From positions 1 to 43,406 of the forward strand of contig JAQBXY010000027.1 in assembly GCA_027623325.1 (NCBI GenBank): 43,406 nucleotides of DNA. The letters run 5' to 3'. This document shows positions 24,275-32,502 of the stretch, piece by piece (positions within the stretch are counted from its first letter, which is position 1; each line of letters begins with the position of its first letter). This DNA comes from Gemmatimonadota bacterium (lineage in GTDB: Bacteria > Gemmatimonadota > Gemmatimonadetes > Longimicrobiales > Gaopeijiaceae). The notes under the pieces are model-generated. The model did not search any database and was not told where the DNA came from. It saw only the letters and a list, made by a program, of their open reading frames with translations. A program made the translations under genes and the position numbers.

Positions 24275-26671
24275 ATGGTACAGTCCTTCTTTCAGGTGGC
24301 CGCGGTGGCCTCCCTCCTCGGGCCTACCGGCTCCGAGGCTTCGGGGCCCGGTATGTCTCGGCTGGCCGAGCGTTATGTGGGGACCGCCGCCGAGATCGTG
24401 GTCGCGACCCCCTCCGTTTTGTCCGCGGGGATCGCCATCGATGGTCGCCTCGACGACGCTGTGTGGGCTCAGGCCGCGGTGCTCGAGGGCTTCACTCAGT
24501 TCAAACCGGTCGAGGGATCGGCTGCATCGCAGAGGACCGAGATCAGGGTGATCGTTGATTCCGACGCGATCTACTTCTCGATCAAGGCATTCGACGACAA
24601 TCCGGCAGGCATTCGAGCGACCCTCTCGGCTCGGGACTCCTACGTGTTTTCGGACGACTACGTGCGGGTCATCCTCGATACGTTCGACGATCAACGCCGT
24701 GCCTATGTGTTCACCGTCAACCCGCTTGGGGTGCAACATGACGGGCTGTGGAACGAGAGCGGTGGTGGCACAGGGCGGCGTGGCCATGGGAGCTTCGGGT
24801 CACCGATCGACGCCAACCCCGATTTCCTTTGGGATTCGGACGGACGACTCACCGAGGAGGGATACGAGGCGGAGCTTCGAATCCCCTTCAAGAGCCTCCG
24901 GTTTCCCGAGATGGAGGTTCAGTCGTGGGGCCTTCAGGTCGAGCGCAAGATCCAGCGCAACGGGTACGAGAGTTCATGGGCGCCGATCACCGGTAATGTC
25001 GCCAACAAGCTGACCCAGGCCGGCCAGCTGACGGACCTGCGGAATCTCGACATGGGCTTGTTCATAGAGCTCAACCCCGTCCTGACGGGCTCCCGCAACG
25101 GAGCGGTCGATGAGCTTGGGAACTTCGGCCACGACAGTCCCACGGGCGACTTCGGCTTCAATGCGACGTATGGTGTGACGTCGAACCTGACGCTCGACGC
25201 GACGTACAACCCGGATTTCAGTCAGGTCGAGGCCGACGCGGGTCAGGTCCAGGTAAACGAGCGCTTCGCGCTGTTCTTCGAGGAGAAGCGTCCCTTCTTC
25301 CTCGAGGGGACCGAGATCTTCGGGATGCCCCAGCAGATCGTGTATACGCGTACCATTGCCAATCCGATCGCCGGCGGGAAGATGACCGGTAAGGTGGGCG
25401 GACTCAATGTCGGCTACATGGGTGCGATCGATGAATCCTTCGATGTCACCGGATCGGACACATATGTGAATCTGGTCAGGGTTCGCGGTGACGTCGGGAC
25501 GTCGGGCACGATCGGGGCGGTGTACACCGACAGGACCGTTGGGTCGGGCGATTTCAACCGTGTCGCCGGGGCGGACGCTCGCATCCAGCTGGGGGGCCGC
25601 TACACCGTCACAGTTATGGGCGCGCAGAGCTTCACCGATAACGCCGACGTGCTCGAACGCGTAGACGGTCGCATGGGCTCTGCGCGAGTGGAGGGGGCCG
25701 GGCGGACGTTCTCGTTCAATGCCGACCTCGTCGACACGCAGGGTGACTTCAAGCCGGGTAGTGGCTTCTTCCAGCGAATCGGCTCGACCCAGTTCAACTC
25801 CCGCCTTTCATACACCTGGTTCGGAAAGCGCGGCGGCTTCCTCGAACAGGTGAACCCGTCGTTCGAGGCGAAGGGCTTTTGGGATCACGACGCGTTCTGG
25901 GGCGGCCAAGGGCTCGAGGAAGGTCAGCTGCAACTCGGGTGGCGCGTGGGTTTCCGCGACAATATCACGTTCTGGGGCAACGTTCAGCGAAATGTCTTCG
26001 AGTATCAGCCGGAACAGTACGAGGGACTCTATGTCGGGATGAGCGACGGTTCGTTTCAGGCCTTCAGGCCGAACCAGGATCTGTTCGGCGGCCTCAACGG
26101 CTACACCTTGTCGCTGTGGGTCAACAAGTGGGAGCGGGTCCGCGGGAACATCCGCTACAGCGTCAACGACACGCCGATCTTCGACAGGGGGTTCGGTGTG
26201 GCGGTGGAGCCGGCGCGCTCGTACTCAGGCAACCTGAGCCTCAACTTGTACCTGACCCGATCGCTCTCGTCAGACATCGGAGTTACGCAGAGCCGACTCG
26301 TCCGGAAGCGCGACGGGGTCGAGCATTCCAGCGCGATCATCCCCCGTATCAAGACTCAGTATCAATTCTCCCGGGCCCTCTTCCTGCGAGGGATCTTCGA
26401 GTACGGGTCCCAGGAGAGGTCCGCGTTGATGGATCCGAGCACAGGACTGGCGCTCTATCAGTGCGGTACGACCGCGTGCACGACCAGGAGCGGGTCCTTG
26501 GGCCACGACTTCCGGATCGAGGGTTTGGTCGGGTACGAGCCCTCACCCGGTACGGTCTTCTTCCTGGGCTACACGCGTGAAATGGACGACGGGTCGGCGT
26601 TCGGGTTCGAGAACGTACGTGCGACCGCTGATGGGTTGTTCGTCAAACTGAGCTATCGCTTCCGAATGTAG
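24275..26671 (+). CDS. DUF5916 (carbohydrate-binding-9-like plus beta-barrel) outer-membrane protein
   Basis: This 798-residue protein begins with a weak signal-like stretch (MVQSFFQVAAVASLLG). The N-terminal CBM9-like domain (residues about 50-240) shows IAIDGRLDDAVWAQA and YVRVILDTFDDQRRAYVFTV. The DUF5916 barrel follows with LDATYNPDFSQVEADAGQV and RFALFFEEKRPFFLEG. It ends in an outer-membrane-style aromatic C-terminus (FVKLSYRFRM). Such proteins are common in Gemmatimonadota and Bacteroidota. The function is uncertain but surface exposure is likely. It is divergent from the zinc-ribbon/NudC pair; the 128 bases between hold TATATT at 24203-24208, a possible -10 without a good -35. Confidence 0.87.
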   Translation: MVQSFFQVAAVASLLGPTGSEASGPGMSRLAERYVGTAAEIVVATPSVLSAGIAIDGRLDDAVWAQAAVLEGFTQFKPVEGSAASQRTEIRVIVDSDAIYFSIKAFDDNPAGIRATLSARDSYVFSDDYVRVILDTFDDQRRAYVFTVNPLGVQHDGLWNESGGGTGRRGHGSFGSPIDANPDFLWDSDGRLTEEGYEAELRIPFKSLRFPEMEVQSWGLQVERKIQRNGYESSWAPITGNVANKLTQAGQLTDLRNLDMGLFIELNPVLTGSRNGAVDELGNFGHDSPTGDFGFNATYGVTSNLTLDATYNPDFSQVEADAGQVQVNERFALFFEEKRPFFLEGTEIFGMPQQIVYTRTIANPIAGGKMTGKVGGLNVGYMGAIDESFDVTGSDTYVNLVRVRGDVGTSGTIGAVYTDRTVGSGDFNRVAGADARIQLGGRYTVTVMGAQSFTDNADVLERVDGRMGSARVEGAGRTFSFNADLVDTQGDFKPGSGFFQRIGSTQFNSRLSYTWFGKRGGFLEQVNPSFEAKGFWDHDAFWGGQGLEEGQLQLGWRVGFRDNITFWGNVQRNVFEYQPEQYEGLYVGMSDGSFQAFRPNQDLFGGLNGYTLSLWVNKWERVRGNIRYSVNDTPIFDRGFGVAVEPARSYSGNLSLNLYLTRSLSSDIGVTQSRLVRKRDGVEHSSAIIPRIKTQYQFSRALFLRGIFEYGSQERSALMDPSTGLALYQCGTTACTTRSGSLGHDFRIEGLVGYEPSPGTVFFLGYTREMDDGSAFGFENVRATADGLFVKLSYRFRM

Positions 26672-26699
26672 GAAGCGACCGGGTCGGGCAGGTTATCCG

Positions 26700-26728
26700 T
26701 TGCCGTTCGTAACGGGCCATCGTAAGCT
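26700..26728 (+). promoter_or_regulatory. Candidate sigma-70-type promoter for infA
   Basis: TTGCCG (26700-26705) and TAAGCT (26723-26728) are separated by 17 bases, about 75-85 bases upstream of the IF-1 start. The -35 matches four and the -10 three to four of six consensus positions. It is read from sequence only; no expression data. Confidence 0.35.
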
Positions 26729-26813
26729 ATGCGCCCCCGTCGAGTAATCGGGGCGATCGTGTCTCGCGGTCGAACGATTCACAGGCAGTTTTTCAGCGGA
26801 AGTGACGAGTCAG

Positions 26814-27029
26814 GTGGCGAGAGACGCTATCGAGATCGAAGGAACCGTGACCGAGGTTCTTCCGAACGCGACGTTCAGGGTCGAACTGGAAAACGGTCAC
26901 GAGGTGCTCGCGTATCTTTCCGGGAAGATGCGGAAGAATTACATCCGCGTGCTCGAGGGTGATCGGGTCAAAGTCGAGATGTCGCCCTACGATTTGAGTC
27001 GCGGTCGAGTCAGCTACCGCTACAAGTAG
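26814..27029 (+). CDS. infA: Translation initiation factor IF-1
   Basis: From GTG 26814 the product is 71 residues and starts [10 protein letters not shown], aligning with the usual MAKEDxIEVEG start of IF-1. GTG 26802 would add four residues (MTSQ). The S1-like OB fold is complete: [37 protein letters not shown] and the C-terminal [17 protein letters not shown]-1 binds the ribosomal A site during initiation. No ribosomal-protein genes adjoin it, unlike in many bacteria where infA lies in such an operon. Confidence 0.95.
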   Translation: MARDAIEIEGTVTEVLPNATFRVELENGHEVLAYLSGKMRKNYIRVLEGDRVKVEMSPYDLSRGRVSYRYK

Positions 27030-27093
27030 ACCCGAAACTCCCGGTCTGTGAGGTACGTAGGGCCACCCGGACAATGAAGCTCTGGGAGGACCC

Positions 27094-27309
27094 ATGAAAC
27101 CCTTCGCACAACTAGCCGTAGCCGCTGTATCCGGCGTGGTACTCTTCAAACTATTCGCGACGATCCTCTTTCCGTTGCTCGGCCTGATGTTCGGCTTGTT
27201 CGCGATGACGGTGAAGCTCGCGCTCATGGCTGCTGTCGTGTTCTTCGTGTACTCGCTGATCCGCAGGCGCAGGTGTGGGCCGGAGTACGAGGTCCACACG
27301 AAGACCTGA
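27094..27309 (+). CDS. Small membrane protein, 71 aa
   Basis: ATG 27094 follows GGGAGGA at good spacing. The 71-residue protein has two hydrophobic segments (about residues 6-28 and 32-57) and a basic end (SLIRRRRCGPEYEVHTKT). The charge pattern suggests a cytoplasmic C-terminus. No family is recognised. It lies 64 bases after infA and could share its transcript. Confidence 0.6.
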   Translation: MKPFAQLAVAAVSGVVLFKLFATILFPLLGLMFGLFAMTVKLALMAAVVFFVYSLIRRRRCGPEYEVHTKT

Positions 27310-27611
27310 GCGGGACTGCAGGGCGCGGTCTCATGACCCCTGACGACCGCGAGGTCGATCGGGGTCTTGGCTTGTAACCTGCGACACTTCGAACGTCGAG
27401 GAAATATGCGGCTTTTCGGGGGTTTTCGACTTGACGCCCCCACCCGGCGCGCTTACCCTTGGTCATTATGTGACTCGCAGGGCCAGGAAACACTTGATTT
27501 GATGCGGCTTTTTTGAGTGTTCGGCCACCTCTTCGGAGACCGCGCCAGGCCTGCACCCAGGGCGGCTCCGGCCGCGACCTCTTACTCATCCAGTTTTACA
27601 GGAGCCGCCAG
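27310..27611 (+). other. 302-base leader region upstream of HU
   Basis: This gene-free stretch separates the small membrane protein from HU. It contains the HU promoter candidate at 27431-27459 and a T-rich stretch near 27508-27517. The possible upstream coding extension of HU from 27513 has no ribosome site and no HU homology, so I treat it as untranslated leader. I see no known riboswitch. Confidence 0.5.
27431..27459 (+). promoter_or_regulatory. Candidate sigma-70-type promoter for HU
   Basis: TTGACG (27431-27436) and TACCCT (27454-27459) are spaced by exactly 17 bases. The -35 is five of six to consensus; the -10 is weaker. It would give a 5' leader of roughly 145 bases before the HU start. 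Confidence 0.5.
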
Positions 27612-27896
27612 ATGAACAAGTCCGACCTCGTGGAAGCCCTCGCCAACGCTACTGGCATGACCAAGGCCGATGCATCTCGTGCTGTGGATGCCATGTTCGC
27701 ACCCGCCGGAGGCATTATCTCTGCTGCCCTCAAGGGTGGTCAGCGTGTCCAGATCACCGGTTTCGGCACTTTCGAGGCCAAGCACCGTAAGGCGCGGCAG
27801 GGCCGCAATCCGCGCACCGGCCAGACGATTCAAATCCGTGCGACCAACACGCCGGCGTTCCGCGCGGGCAAGGGTCTCAAGGACGCAATCCAGTAG
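27612..27896 (+). CDS. HU-family DNA-binding protein
   Basis: ATG 27612 follows AGGAG (about 27599-27603) and starts the canonical MNKSDLVEALANATGMTKAD. The 94-residue product has the full HU/IHF fold: VQITGFGTFEAKHRKARQG, then RNPRTGQTIQI and FRAGKGLKDAI. It is a nucleoid protein that bends and compacts DNA. It is followed by a strong bidirectional hairpin and is convergent with the degenerate DEAD-box gene. Confidence 0.96.
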   Translation: MNKSDLVEALANATGMTKADASRAVDAMFAPAGGIISAALKGGQRVQITGFGTFEAKHRKARQGRNPRTGQTIQIRATNTPAFRAGKGLKDAIQ

Positions 27897-27971
27897 GCTC
27901 TGCCGATCGGGTCGTTGGGGTCGTTCCCGTTGTGAGGGGCCCGCCGCATGACCTTCACGCATCCGTGAAAA

Positions 27972-28005
27972 GAGAGGCCGTGTCGCTGAAGCGACACGGC
28001 CTCTC
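27972..28005. terminator. Strong bidirectional terminator hairpin
   Basis: GAGAGGCCGTGTCGCT (27972-27987) is a perfect 16-base inverted match to 27990-28005, closing on a TGAA-type tetraloop. On the minus strand it is followed by TCTTTTC; on the plus strand by GGCTTTG. It lies between the convergent HU and pseudo-helicase genes and can serve both, better on the minus strand. Confidence 0.85.
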
Positions 28006-28027
28006 GGCTTTGTGAGCGGCCTACGAG

Positions 28028-29581
28028 CTACGACGAACGGGGGGTAGGGCGTCGAGTCGGAGCGGTGCCTCGGCGGGGTCGGTCGAAGTCCGCGCGGACG
28101 GCACGGCCTTTGATTGTGGTCCCGTTGATGGCCTGGATGACCTTTCGAGCCACGGCGTCGTGAACCTCTACGATCGAGTGGCTTTCCTTGATCTCGATTT
28201 TCCCGACGGATTCACCCGACACGCCCGTCTCGCCCGTGATCGCACCGAGTAGGTCTCCGGCCCGGAGCCCGTCTCGCTCACCGACACCCACGAAGAGCTT
28301 GGCCCACGCGGGCGTCGAAGTCGCCTGTGACGCGGCACTCATCGTGCCGGATCCGGATGACGACCTCGCCGCCGAACGCGGAGCGTCCCTCTTCCGCAAC
28401 AGCGCGACGGCGGCAGCGGCTACCTCCGCGGGATCGAATCTGTCGAACAGAGGCTCGAGCGCGAGGAGGTACGGGGCTAGATCTTCCTCCTCCATTGCGC
28501 GCTCTACCATCTGCCGCAGCTGCTCGACGACCCCGCCTGGACCTGGGGGAGGAGGCGGGAAGGGTACGGTCACGTACCCGGTCTGTCGGCCCACACTCTT
28601 CACGTGCGCGAGCTCGCGCGGCAGCACGATGACGACACCATTGCCGCTGATCGAGTGGCGTCTGTCGAGCGTGTCCGAGTCCCAGGGGGCATCGGAACTG
28701 ACGACCACGACCTGGGCGATACCCTTGGCCGCGGATCGAGCTGCCAGGGCGTCGACACCGAGCCACACGGGCACGGATTCGTCTCCTGGTGCCCCGGCCG
28801 TGAAGCCCCTGAGCGTCAGGTAGTCCCCCATGTCGGCCGCCCGATCTTCGCTTCGACAGAAGACCAGGACGTGACGGGCCCCGTCCGAAAGAACCTCTTC
28901 GACGATCGCGAGAGCAGCCGATTCACGGGGCTCCGGAGCAACCCGGAAGCGAATCTCCCCGCGACTCGGCCCGTCCGACGACGCCGTTGCCGGCAGTGTC
29001 ATGGCTCGCTTGAACGTCCGCTCGGTCAGGTCCGTCACAGCCGTGGTCATCGGGAGCGCACTGAGCACCCGCTGTGCTCCCTCCGGTAGATAGTCGAGGA
29101 CGCGCTCGACATCTTCGAGGCCGGATATTTGATCGATGAGTTGAGCCTGGTCGACCACGATCGCGTCGACTGCGGTTGCCGATAGCTCACCAGAGGTCAG
29201 GCCGTGAACAAGGTCCTCGGCCGTACCGAACAAGACCTGGGCACGTTCGGGGAGCACCCAGGCCTTCCCGAGGGCGGCGACCGTGTGTCCGGTCACTGAC
29301 CCGAGGCGGGCCACGGACTCTGCCAGGCTGTCTGCGATGTCCGTCGTCGCACACACGACGAGGGCAAGAGGGCCATCGCCCACAGGCTCGAGGCGGCTCA
29401 GCAAGCCAACGGCCCAGGCGTGGAGCAGACCGCTGCCGGGGCCGGCCGCGAGCAAGAGGTTATTTCCCTTTCTGAGGACGGGGATCGCGGCCTCTTGAAG
29501 CGGGGTCGGGGATTCGATCCCCTCGGCGGCGAGCGCCTCGGTCAACTCCGGGGCAGCACCCAGGTCCTCAAATGATTCCAC
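28028..29581 (-). CDS. Degenerate DEAD-box helicase-like protein with DbpA-type RNA-binding domain
   Basis: From GTG 29581, one base after the previous stop, the product is 517 residues and begins MESFEDLGAAPEL, a normal DEAD-box N-terminus; GTG 29623 would add 14 residues. The Q motif is intact (SPTPLQ, Q29). The ATPase motifs are lost: Walker A reads AGPGSGLL, so the Lys and Thr are L52 and L53. Motif II is DQAQ (144-147) instead of DEAD, and motif III is SAL (174-176) rather than SAT. Motifs V and VI are barely traceable (VSSDAPWDSDTL, GRQTGY). After a Pro-rich and Ser-rich linker comes a DbpA/CsdA-type RNA-binding domain (LFVGVGERDGLRAGDLLG, SHSIVEVHD, IKGRAVRADF). It is probably an RNA-binding protein without helicase activity. 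Confidence 0.85.
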   Translation of the reverse strand: MESFEDLGAAPELTEALAAEGIESPTPLQEAAIPVLRKGNNLLLAAGPGSGLLHAWAVGLLSRLEPVGDGPLALVVCATTDIADSLAESVARLGSVTGHTVAALGKAWVLPERAQVLFGTAEDLVHGLTSGELSATAVDAIVVDQAQLIDQISGLEDVERVLDYLPEGAQRVLSALPMTTAVTDLTERTFKRAMTLPATASSDGPSRGEIRFRVAPEPRESAALAIVEEVLSDGARHVLVFCRSEDRAADMGDYLTLRGFTAGAPGDESVPVWLGVDALAARSAAKGIAQVVVVSSDAPWDSDTLDRRHSISGNGVVIVLPRELAHVKSVGRQTGYVTVPFPPPPPGPGGVVEQLRQMVERAMEEEDLAPYLLALEPLFDRFDPAEVAAAAVALLRKRDAPRSAARSSSGSGTMSAASQATSTPAWAKLFVGVGERDGLRAGDLLGAITGETGVSGESVGKIEIKESHSIVEVHDAVARKVIQAINGTTIKGRAVRADFDRPRRGTAPTRRPTPRSS

Positions 29582-29582
29582 G

Positions 29583-29909
29583 TCAGAGACTCGCTCGTGT
29601 AGGCTCGCCTGACCCGGGACCACCTGCGTCGCCGGGTTCGTACGGGAGCTGATTCAGGAAACGCTGTACTTCGTAGTCCAGCCGCGAGGTTCGCAGCTGG
29701 TCCGTGTTCGCGACCACCGCCGTGTACGCCCCATGACGATGGGCCGAGACGGTGACCGACCCCTCGGCCCCGTTATACGTAGCGCTGTGTCCACTTCCCT
29801 TCGCCCGGCTCAGGCCGACGAAGCTGGGTAGGAAGCTCTCGGCTGTCGCGAGGACTTCCTTGGGCGAGAACGCTGTCTTTCTTTGATAACCGGCCATGAC
29901 TCTGCGCAT
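29583..29909 (-). CDS. Hypothetical protein, 108 aa
   Basis: This 108-residue protein is of unknown family. It starts MRRVMAGYQRKTAFSPKE; an in-frame ATG at 29897 (MAGYQRK) is an alternative start. The central part is beta-like (HSATYNGAEGSVTVSAHRHG, YTAVVANTDQL) and the C-terminal end is Gly/Pro-rich. It may be a small alpha/beta domain of the polyketide-cyclase/START type, but this is only an impression. Its stop lies one base before the preferred start of the pseudo-helicase, so the two are likely coupled. Confidence 0.6.
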   Translation of the reverse strand: MRRVMAGYQRKTAFSPKEVLATAESFLPSFVGLSRAKGSGHSATYNGAEGSVTVSAHRHGAYTAVVANTDQLRTSRLDYEVQRFLNQLPYEPGDAGGPGSGEPTRASL

Positions 29910-29933
29910 AGGGGAGGGGCTACTGTGGCCCGA

Positions 29934-30509
29934 TCAAGGCCCGAGAAAGGTGCCGAGGGCGGTCCGGTTGTGGAAGCCCCGCACGCTGCCCCCTCCTGCG
30001 ACGATGGTGGGTGCGTCCGTGACACCCGCTTGCAGAGCCTCCTCGCGTGCCTCGAGAACTGCCTGCTCGAACCGATCTACATCGAGGACGGCCTTCGTCT
30101 CGGTGACGTCCAGTCCGAAGGCCACGCCGATCTCGACCAGCACGTCGACCCGGCCGATGTCACGTCCTTCGAGGAGGTAGGCTTCGAAGATTCTGTTCCG
30201 TACGGCATCACCGACTCCGTGAGTCTCCGCGTACAGGGCCAGCTCGTGGCTCTTTCTCGTCCACGGGACGAGCCGTGCCGGCGCGAAGAGAATGTCCCGA
30301 CTCTCGCTCTGTTGGCGGCACGACGCCCAGCGTGCGGCCAGGGCGGGATCGTCCGTTGTGACGAGCGAGGCTGGCGGCGGGCGTCGCTCGAAGGGAACCC
30401 AAGCTACCGCTCGCCCCGCCGGGTGATCGATCGCGGCGAGTTCTCGAGCCACTAGGTACGAGACCGGATCCGAGAAATCGAAGAAGAATTGGACGGGGGT
30501 GTGTTTCAT
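29934..30509 (-). CDS. DsbA-family / 2-hydroxychromene-2-carboxylate isomerase-like protein
   Basis: This 191-residue protein starts MKHTPVQFFFDFSDPVSYL, the F-x-F-D-F-x-x-P-x-S-Y-L pattern of the HCCA-isomerase/GST-kappa branch of the thioredoxin fold. The helical insert follows, and the C-terminal part GVTDAPTIVAGGGSVRGFH has the cis-Pro (APTIV) of the family. There is no CxxC, so it is not a disulfide oxidase. HCCA isomerases act in aromatic ring degradation with glutathione, but no such pathway is nearby. It is divergent from the aminotransferase. Confidence 0.82.
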   Translation of the reverse strand: MKHTPVQFFFDFSDPVSYLVARELAAIDHPAGRAVAWVPFERRPPPASLVTTDDPALAARWASCRQQSESRDILFAPARLVPWTRKSHELALYAETHGVGDAVRNRIFEAYLLEGRDIGRVDVLVEIGVAFGLDVTETKAVLDVDRFEQAVLEAREEALQAGVTDAPTIVAGGGSVRGFHNRTALGTFLGP

Positions 30510-30630
30510 TGTCCGGAAGGTGCCGCCTCGTCTCGGGCCGGTCCAGGGAGGGCCGGGGGGCGGTCGCGAGCTTTCTTGCGTCGCCCGCTCTCACCATATT
30601 GCGAGCCCGCAAGCACCGAATGAGGTGACC

Positions 30631-31830
30631 ATGCAGTTCAGTTCGAACGTCGAGAAGCTCAAGCCGTCCGCCACGATCGCGGTCAGCACGCTCGCTAAGC
30701 GGCTGGCCGCCGAAGGCAGAGACATTATCAATCTGAGCGCCGGCGAGCCCGATTTCGGTACGCCGACCTTTGTATCGGAAGCGGCCATCCAAGGTATTCG
30801 CGACGGACAGACCCGGTACACGGCTCCAGCAGGCATCCCCGAGCTTCGCAAAGCCATCGCAGCTCGCCTGAGCGAACGGGCCGGTCGAGACTTGGACTGG
30901 GAGGGTGTTGTCGTAACCTCCGGCGCCAAGCAGTCCTTGTTCAACGCCATCTTCAGCCTGTTTGGATCGGGCGACGAGGTGCTCATCGCGGCCCCGTACT
31001 GGACGACGTACCCGGACCTCGTGACGATCGCGCGGGCTGAGTCCGTCGAAGTGTTCGGCCCGGAGGAGAACGATTTCAAGATCACGCCTCAGGAGCTCGA
31101 AGCGGCTGCCACGGAGCGCACGCGGGGGTTGATCATCAACACACCCTGCAACCCGACCGGGGCGGTCTATGACGTGGCTGAGCTGCAGGCGATCGCCGAG
31201 TGGTGCCGCGATCGGGACATCTGGCTGATCAGCGATGAGATCTACCGCAGCATTCATCACGACGGCGATGGAGCGGCGCCGGGCGTGCTCAGCCTGCCGG
31301 CAGCGAGCCTTGGTCGCTACGTACTGGTCGACGGTGCATCGAAGAGCTTCGCGATGACCGGTTGGAGGATCGGCTTCTCCTTCGCAGACACCAAGGTGTC
31401 GAAGACCTTCACCGCGCTACAGAGTCAGGTGACATCGAACTCGGCGACACCGTCGCAGGTGGCCGCCCTCGCCGCATATGGCGACGCGGTCGCAGCGGAC
31501 GCGTCGATCAAGGAGATGGGCGTCGCGTTCCGGCGCAGGCGTGACCTCGTTACGGCGCGGATGAGGGAGCTCCTTCCCGGTGTCCCGTTCATCGAGCCGA
31601 GAGGCGCGTTCTACCTCTTCTTTCGGGTCGACGGTTTCTTCGATGGCGATGTGCAGGATGCCACCGCGTGGTGCTCACGGCTCTTGACGGAGAAGGGCGT
31701 GGCCCTCGTCCCGGGCGGCGCGTTCGGAGACGACCGGTGGGTGCGCATGAGCTTCGCGACGTCGGACGATCTTCTAGACAGCGCCCTGACGCGGATCGCC
31801 GAGATGGTGGGCGCGGGCGCCTCGACCTGA
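30631..31830 (+). CDS. aspC: Aspartate aminotransferase, class I (PLP-dependent)
   Basis: ATG 30631 follows GAGGTGACC and begins MQFSSNVEKLKPSATIAV, the start of the type Ib aspartate aminotransferases. The upstream extension from 30499 lacks homology. The 399-residue product shows NLSAGEPDFGTP, the NTPCNPTGAVY motif, SDEIYR, the PLP lysine in DGASKSFAMTGWRIG, and the substrate-binding Arg in WVRMSFA. It interconverts aspartate/oxaloacetate and glutamate/2-oxoglutarate. It is a cytoplasmic, stand-alone gene convergent with the tyrosine phosphatase, with a 5-base gap. Confidence 0.93.
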   Translation: MQFSSNVEKLKPSATIAVSTLAKRLAAEGRDIINLSAGEPDFGTPTFVSEAAIQGIRDGQTRYTAPAGIPELRKAIAARLSERAGRDLDWEGVVVTSGAKQSLFNAIFSLFGSGDEVLIAAPYWTTYPDLVTIARAESVEVFGPEENDFKITPQELEAAATERTRGLIINTPCNPTGAVYDVAELQAIAEWCRDRDIWLISDEIYRSIHHDGDGAAPGVLSLPAASLGRYVLVDGASKSFAMTGWRIGFSFADTKVSKTFTALQSQVTSNSATPSQVAALAAYGDAVAADASIKEMGVAFRRRRDLVTARMRELLPGVPFIEPRGAFYLFFRVDGFFDGDVQDATAWCSRLLTEKGVALVPGGAFGDDRWVRMSFATSDDLLDSALTRIAEMVGAGAST

Positions 31831-31835
31831 GCGGC

Positions 31836-32330
31836 TCAGGTCACCCGAATTCGATCCAAGAGTCCCTGGCAGGCCCGGACGACCATTTCGTAGACGGTCT
31901 CGAAACCGCTCGCTCCACCGTAGTAGGGGTCCGGAACTTCGCCACCCTCGGCCTCCGCATCGAATTCTCGGAGGAGCCGGATCTCGGCTTCCGACCCGGT
32001 CGCGCTGGCCATGCGCTCCAGATTGCGGAGGTTCTCCCGGTCCATGGCGATGACATAGTCGAAGCGGCGCAGGTCATCGTCTACGACCTGACGAGCCAGG
32101 CTGGTGAGTTCGATTCCGTGCTCTGATGCAACGATGACCGCTCGGACATCGGGTGGTTCTCCGACGTGCCAGGCGCCCGTCCCGGCCGACTCGATTACGA
32201 AGCGATCGGACAGCCCCGCCTCATGGACAAGGTTCTGAAAGACGCCCTCGGCGAGGGGTGAACGGCAGATGTTGCCGAGACAGACGAAAAGAACCGAAGT
32301 GGATGACGCGTCGTTGTCGTTCGAGTCCAT
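31836..32330 (-). CDS. Low-molecular-weight protein tyrosine phosphatase
   Basis: From ATG 32330 the product has 164 residues; the longer frame to 32708 runs antisense through the helicase start. The phosphatase loop is VLFVCLGNICRSPLAEG with catalytic C17 and R23. The general-acid Asp is in VPDPYYGG. Such enzymes dephosphorylate tyrosine on proteins, often those controlling polysaccharide export, or arginine-phosphate in some bacteria. No partner kinase is in the window. Confidence 0.93.
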   Translation of the reverse strand: MDSNDNDASSTSVLFVCLGNICRSPLAEGVFQNLVHEAGLSDRFVIESAGTGAWHVGEPPDVRAVIVASEHGIELTSLARQVVDDDLRRFDYVIAMDRENLRNLERMASATGSEAEIRLLREFDAEAEGGEVPDPYYGGASGFETVYEMVVRACQGLLDRIRVT

Positions 32331-32478
32331 CGACGAATTGATCACGTGGTGCGAGTTCGAATGCGGCCCTTGAGCCCCACCGCCAGTGCGCGGCCAACTT
32401 GTCGGCGTCCTACACCCTTGGCAAGGAAGCCAGTTACCTTTTTTGCGCGTACCTATCGTGCGCGGGATCCCGACTCCG

Positions 32479-32500
32479 AGATCCTGTTCCCCAAGGATCT
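32479..32500 (+). promoter_or_regulatory. Hairpin enclosing the Shine-Dalgarno of the DEAD-box helicase
   Basis: AGATCCT (32479-32485) is a perfect complement of AGGATCT (32494-32500) around an 8-base loop. The only Shine-Dalgarno-like sequence, AAGGA at 32493-32497, lies in the 3' arm, five bases before the TTG at 32503. Pairing would hide it and limit translation. A thermosensor or self-regulation by the helicase is possible. Confidence 0.5.
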
Positions 32501-32502
32501 GA

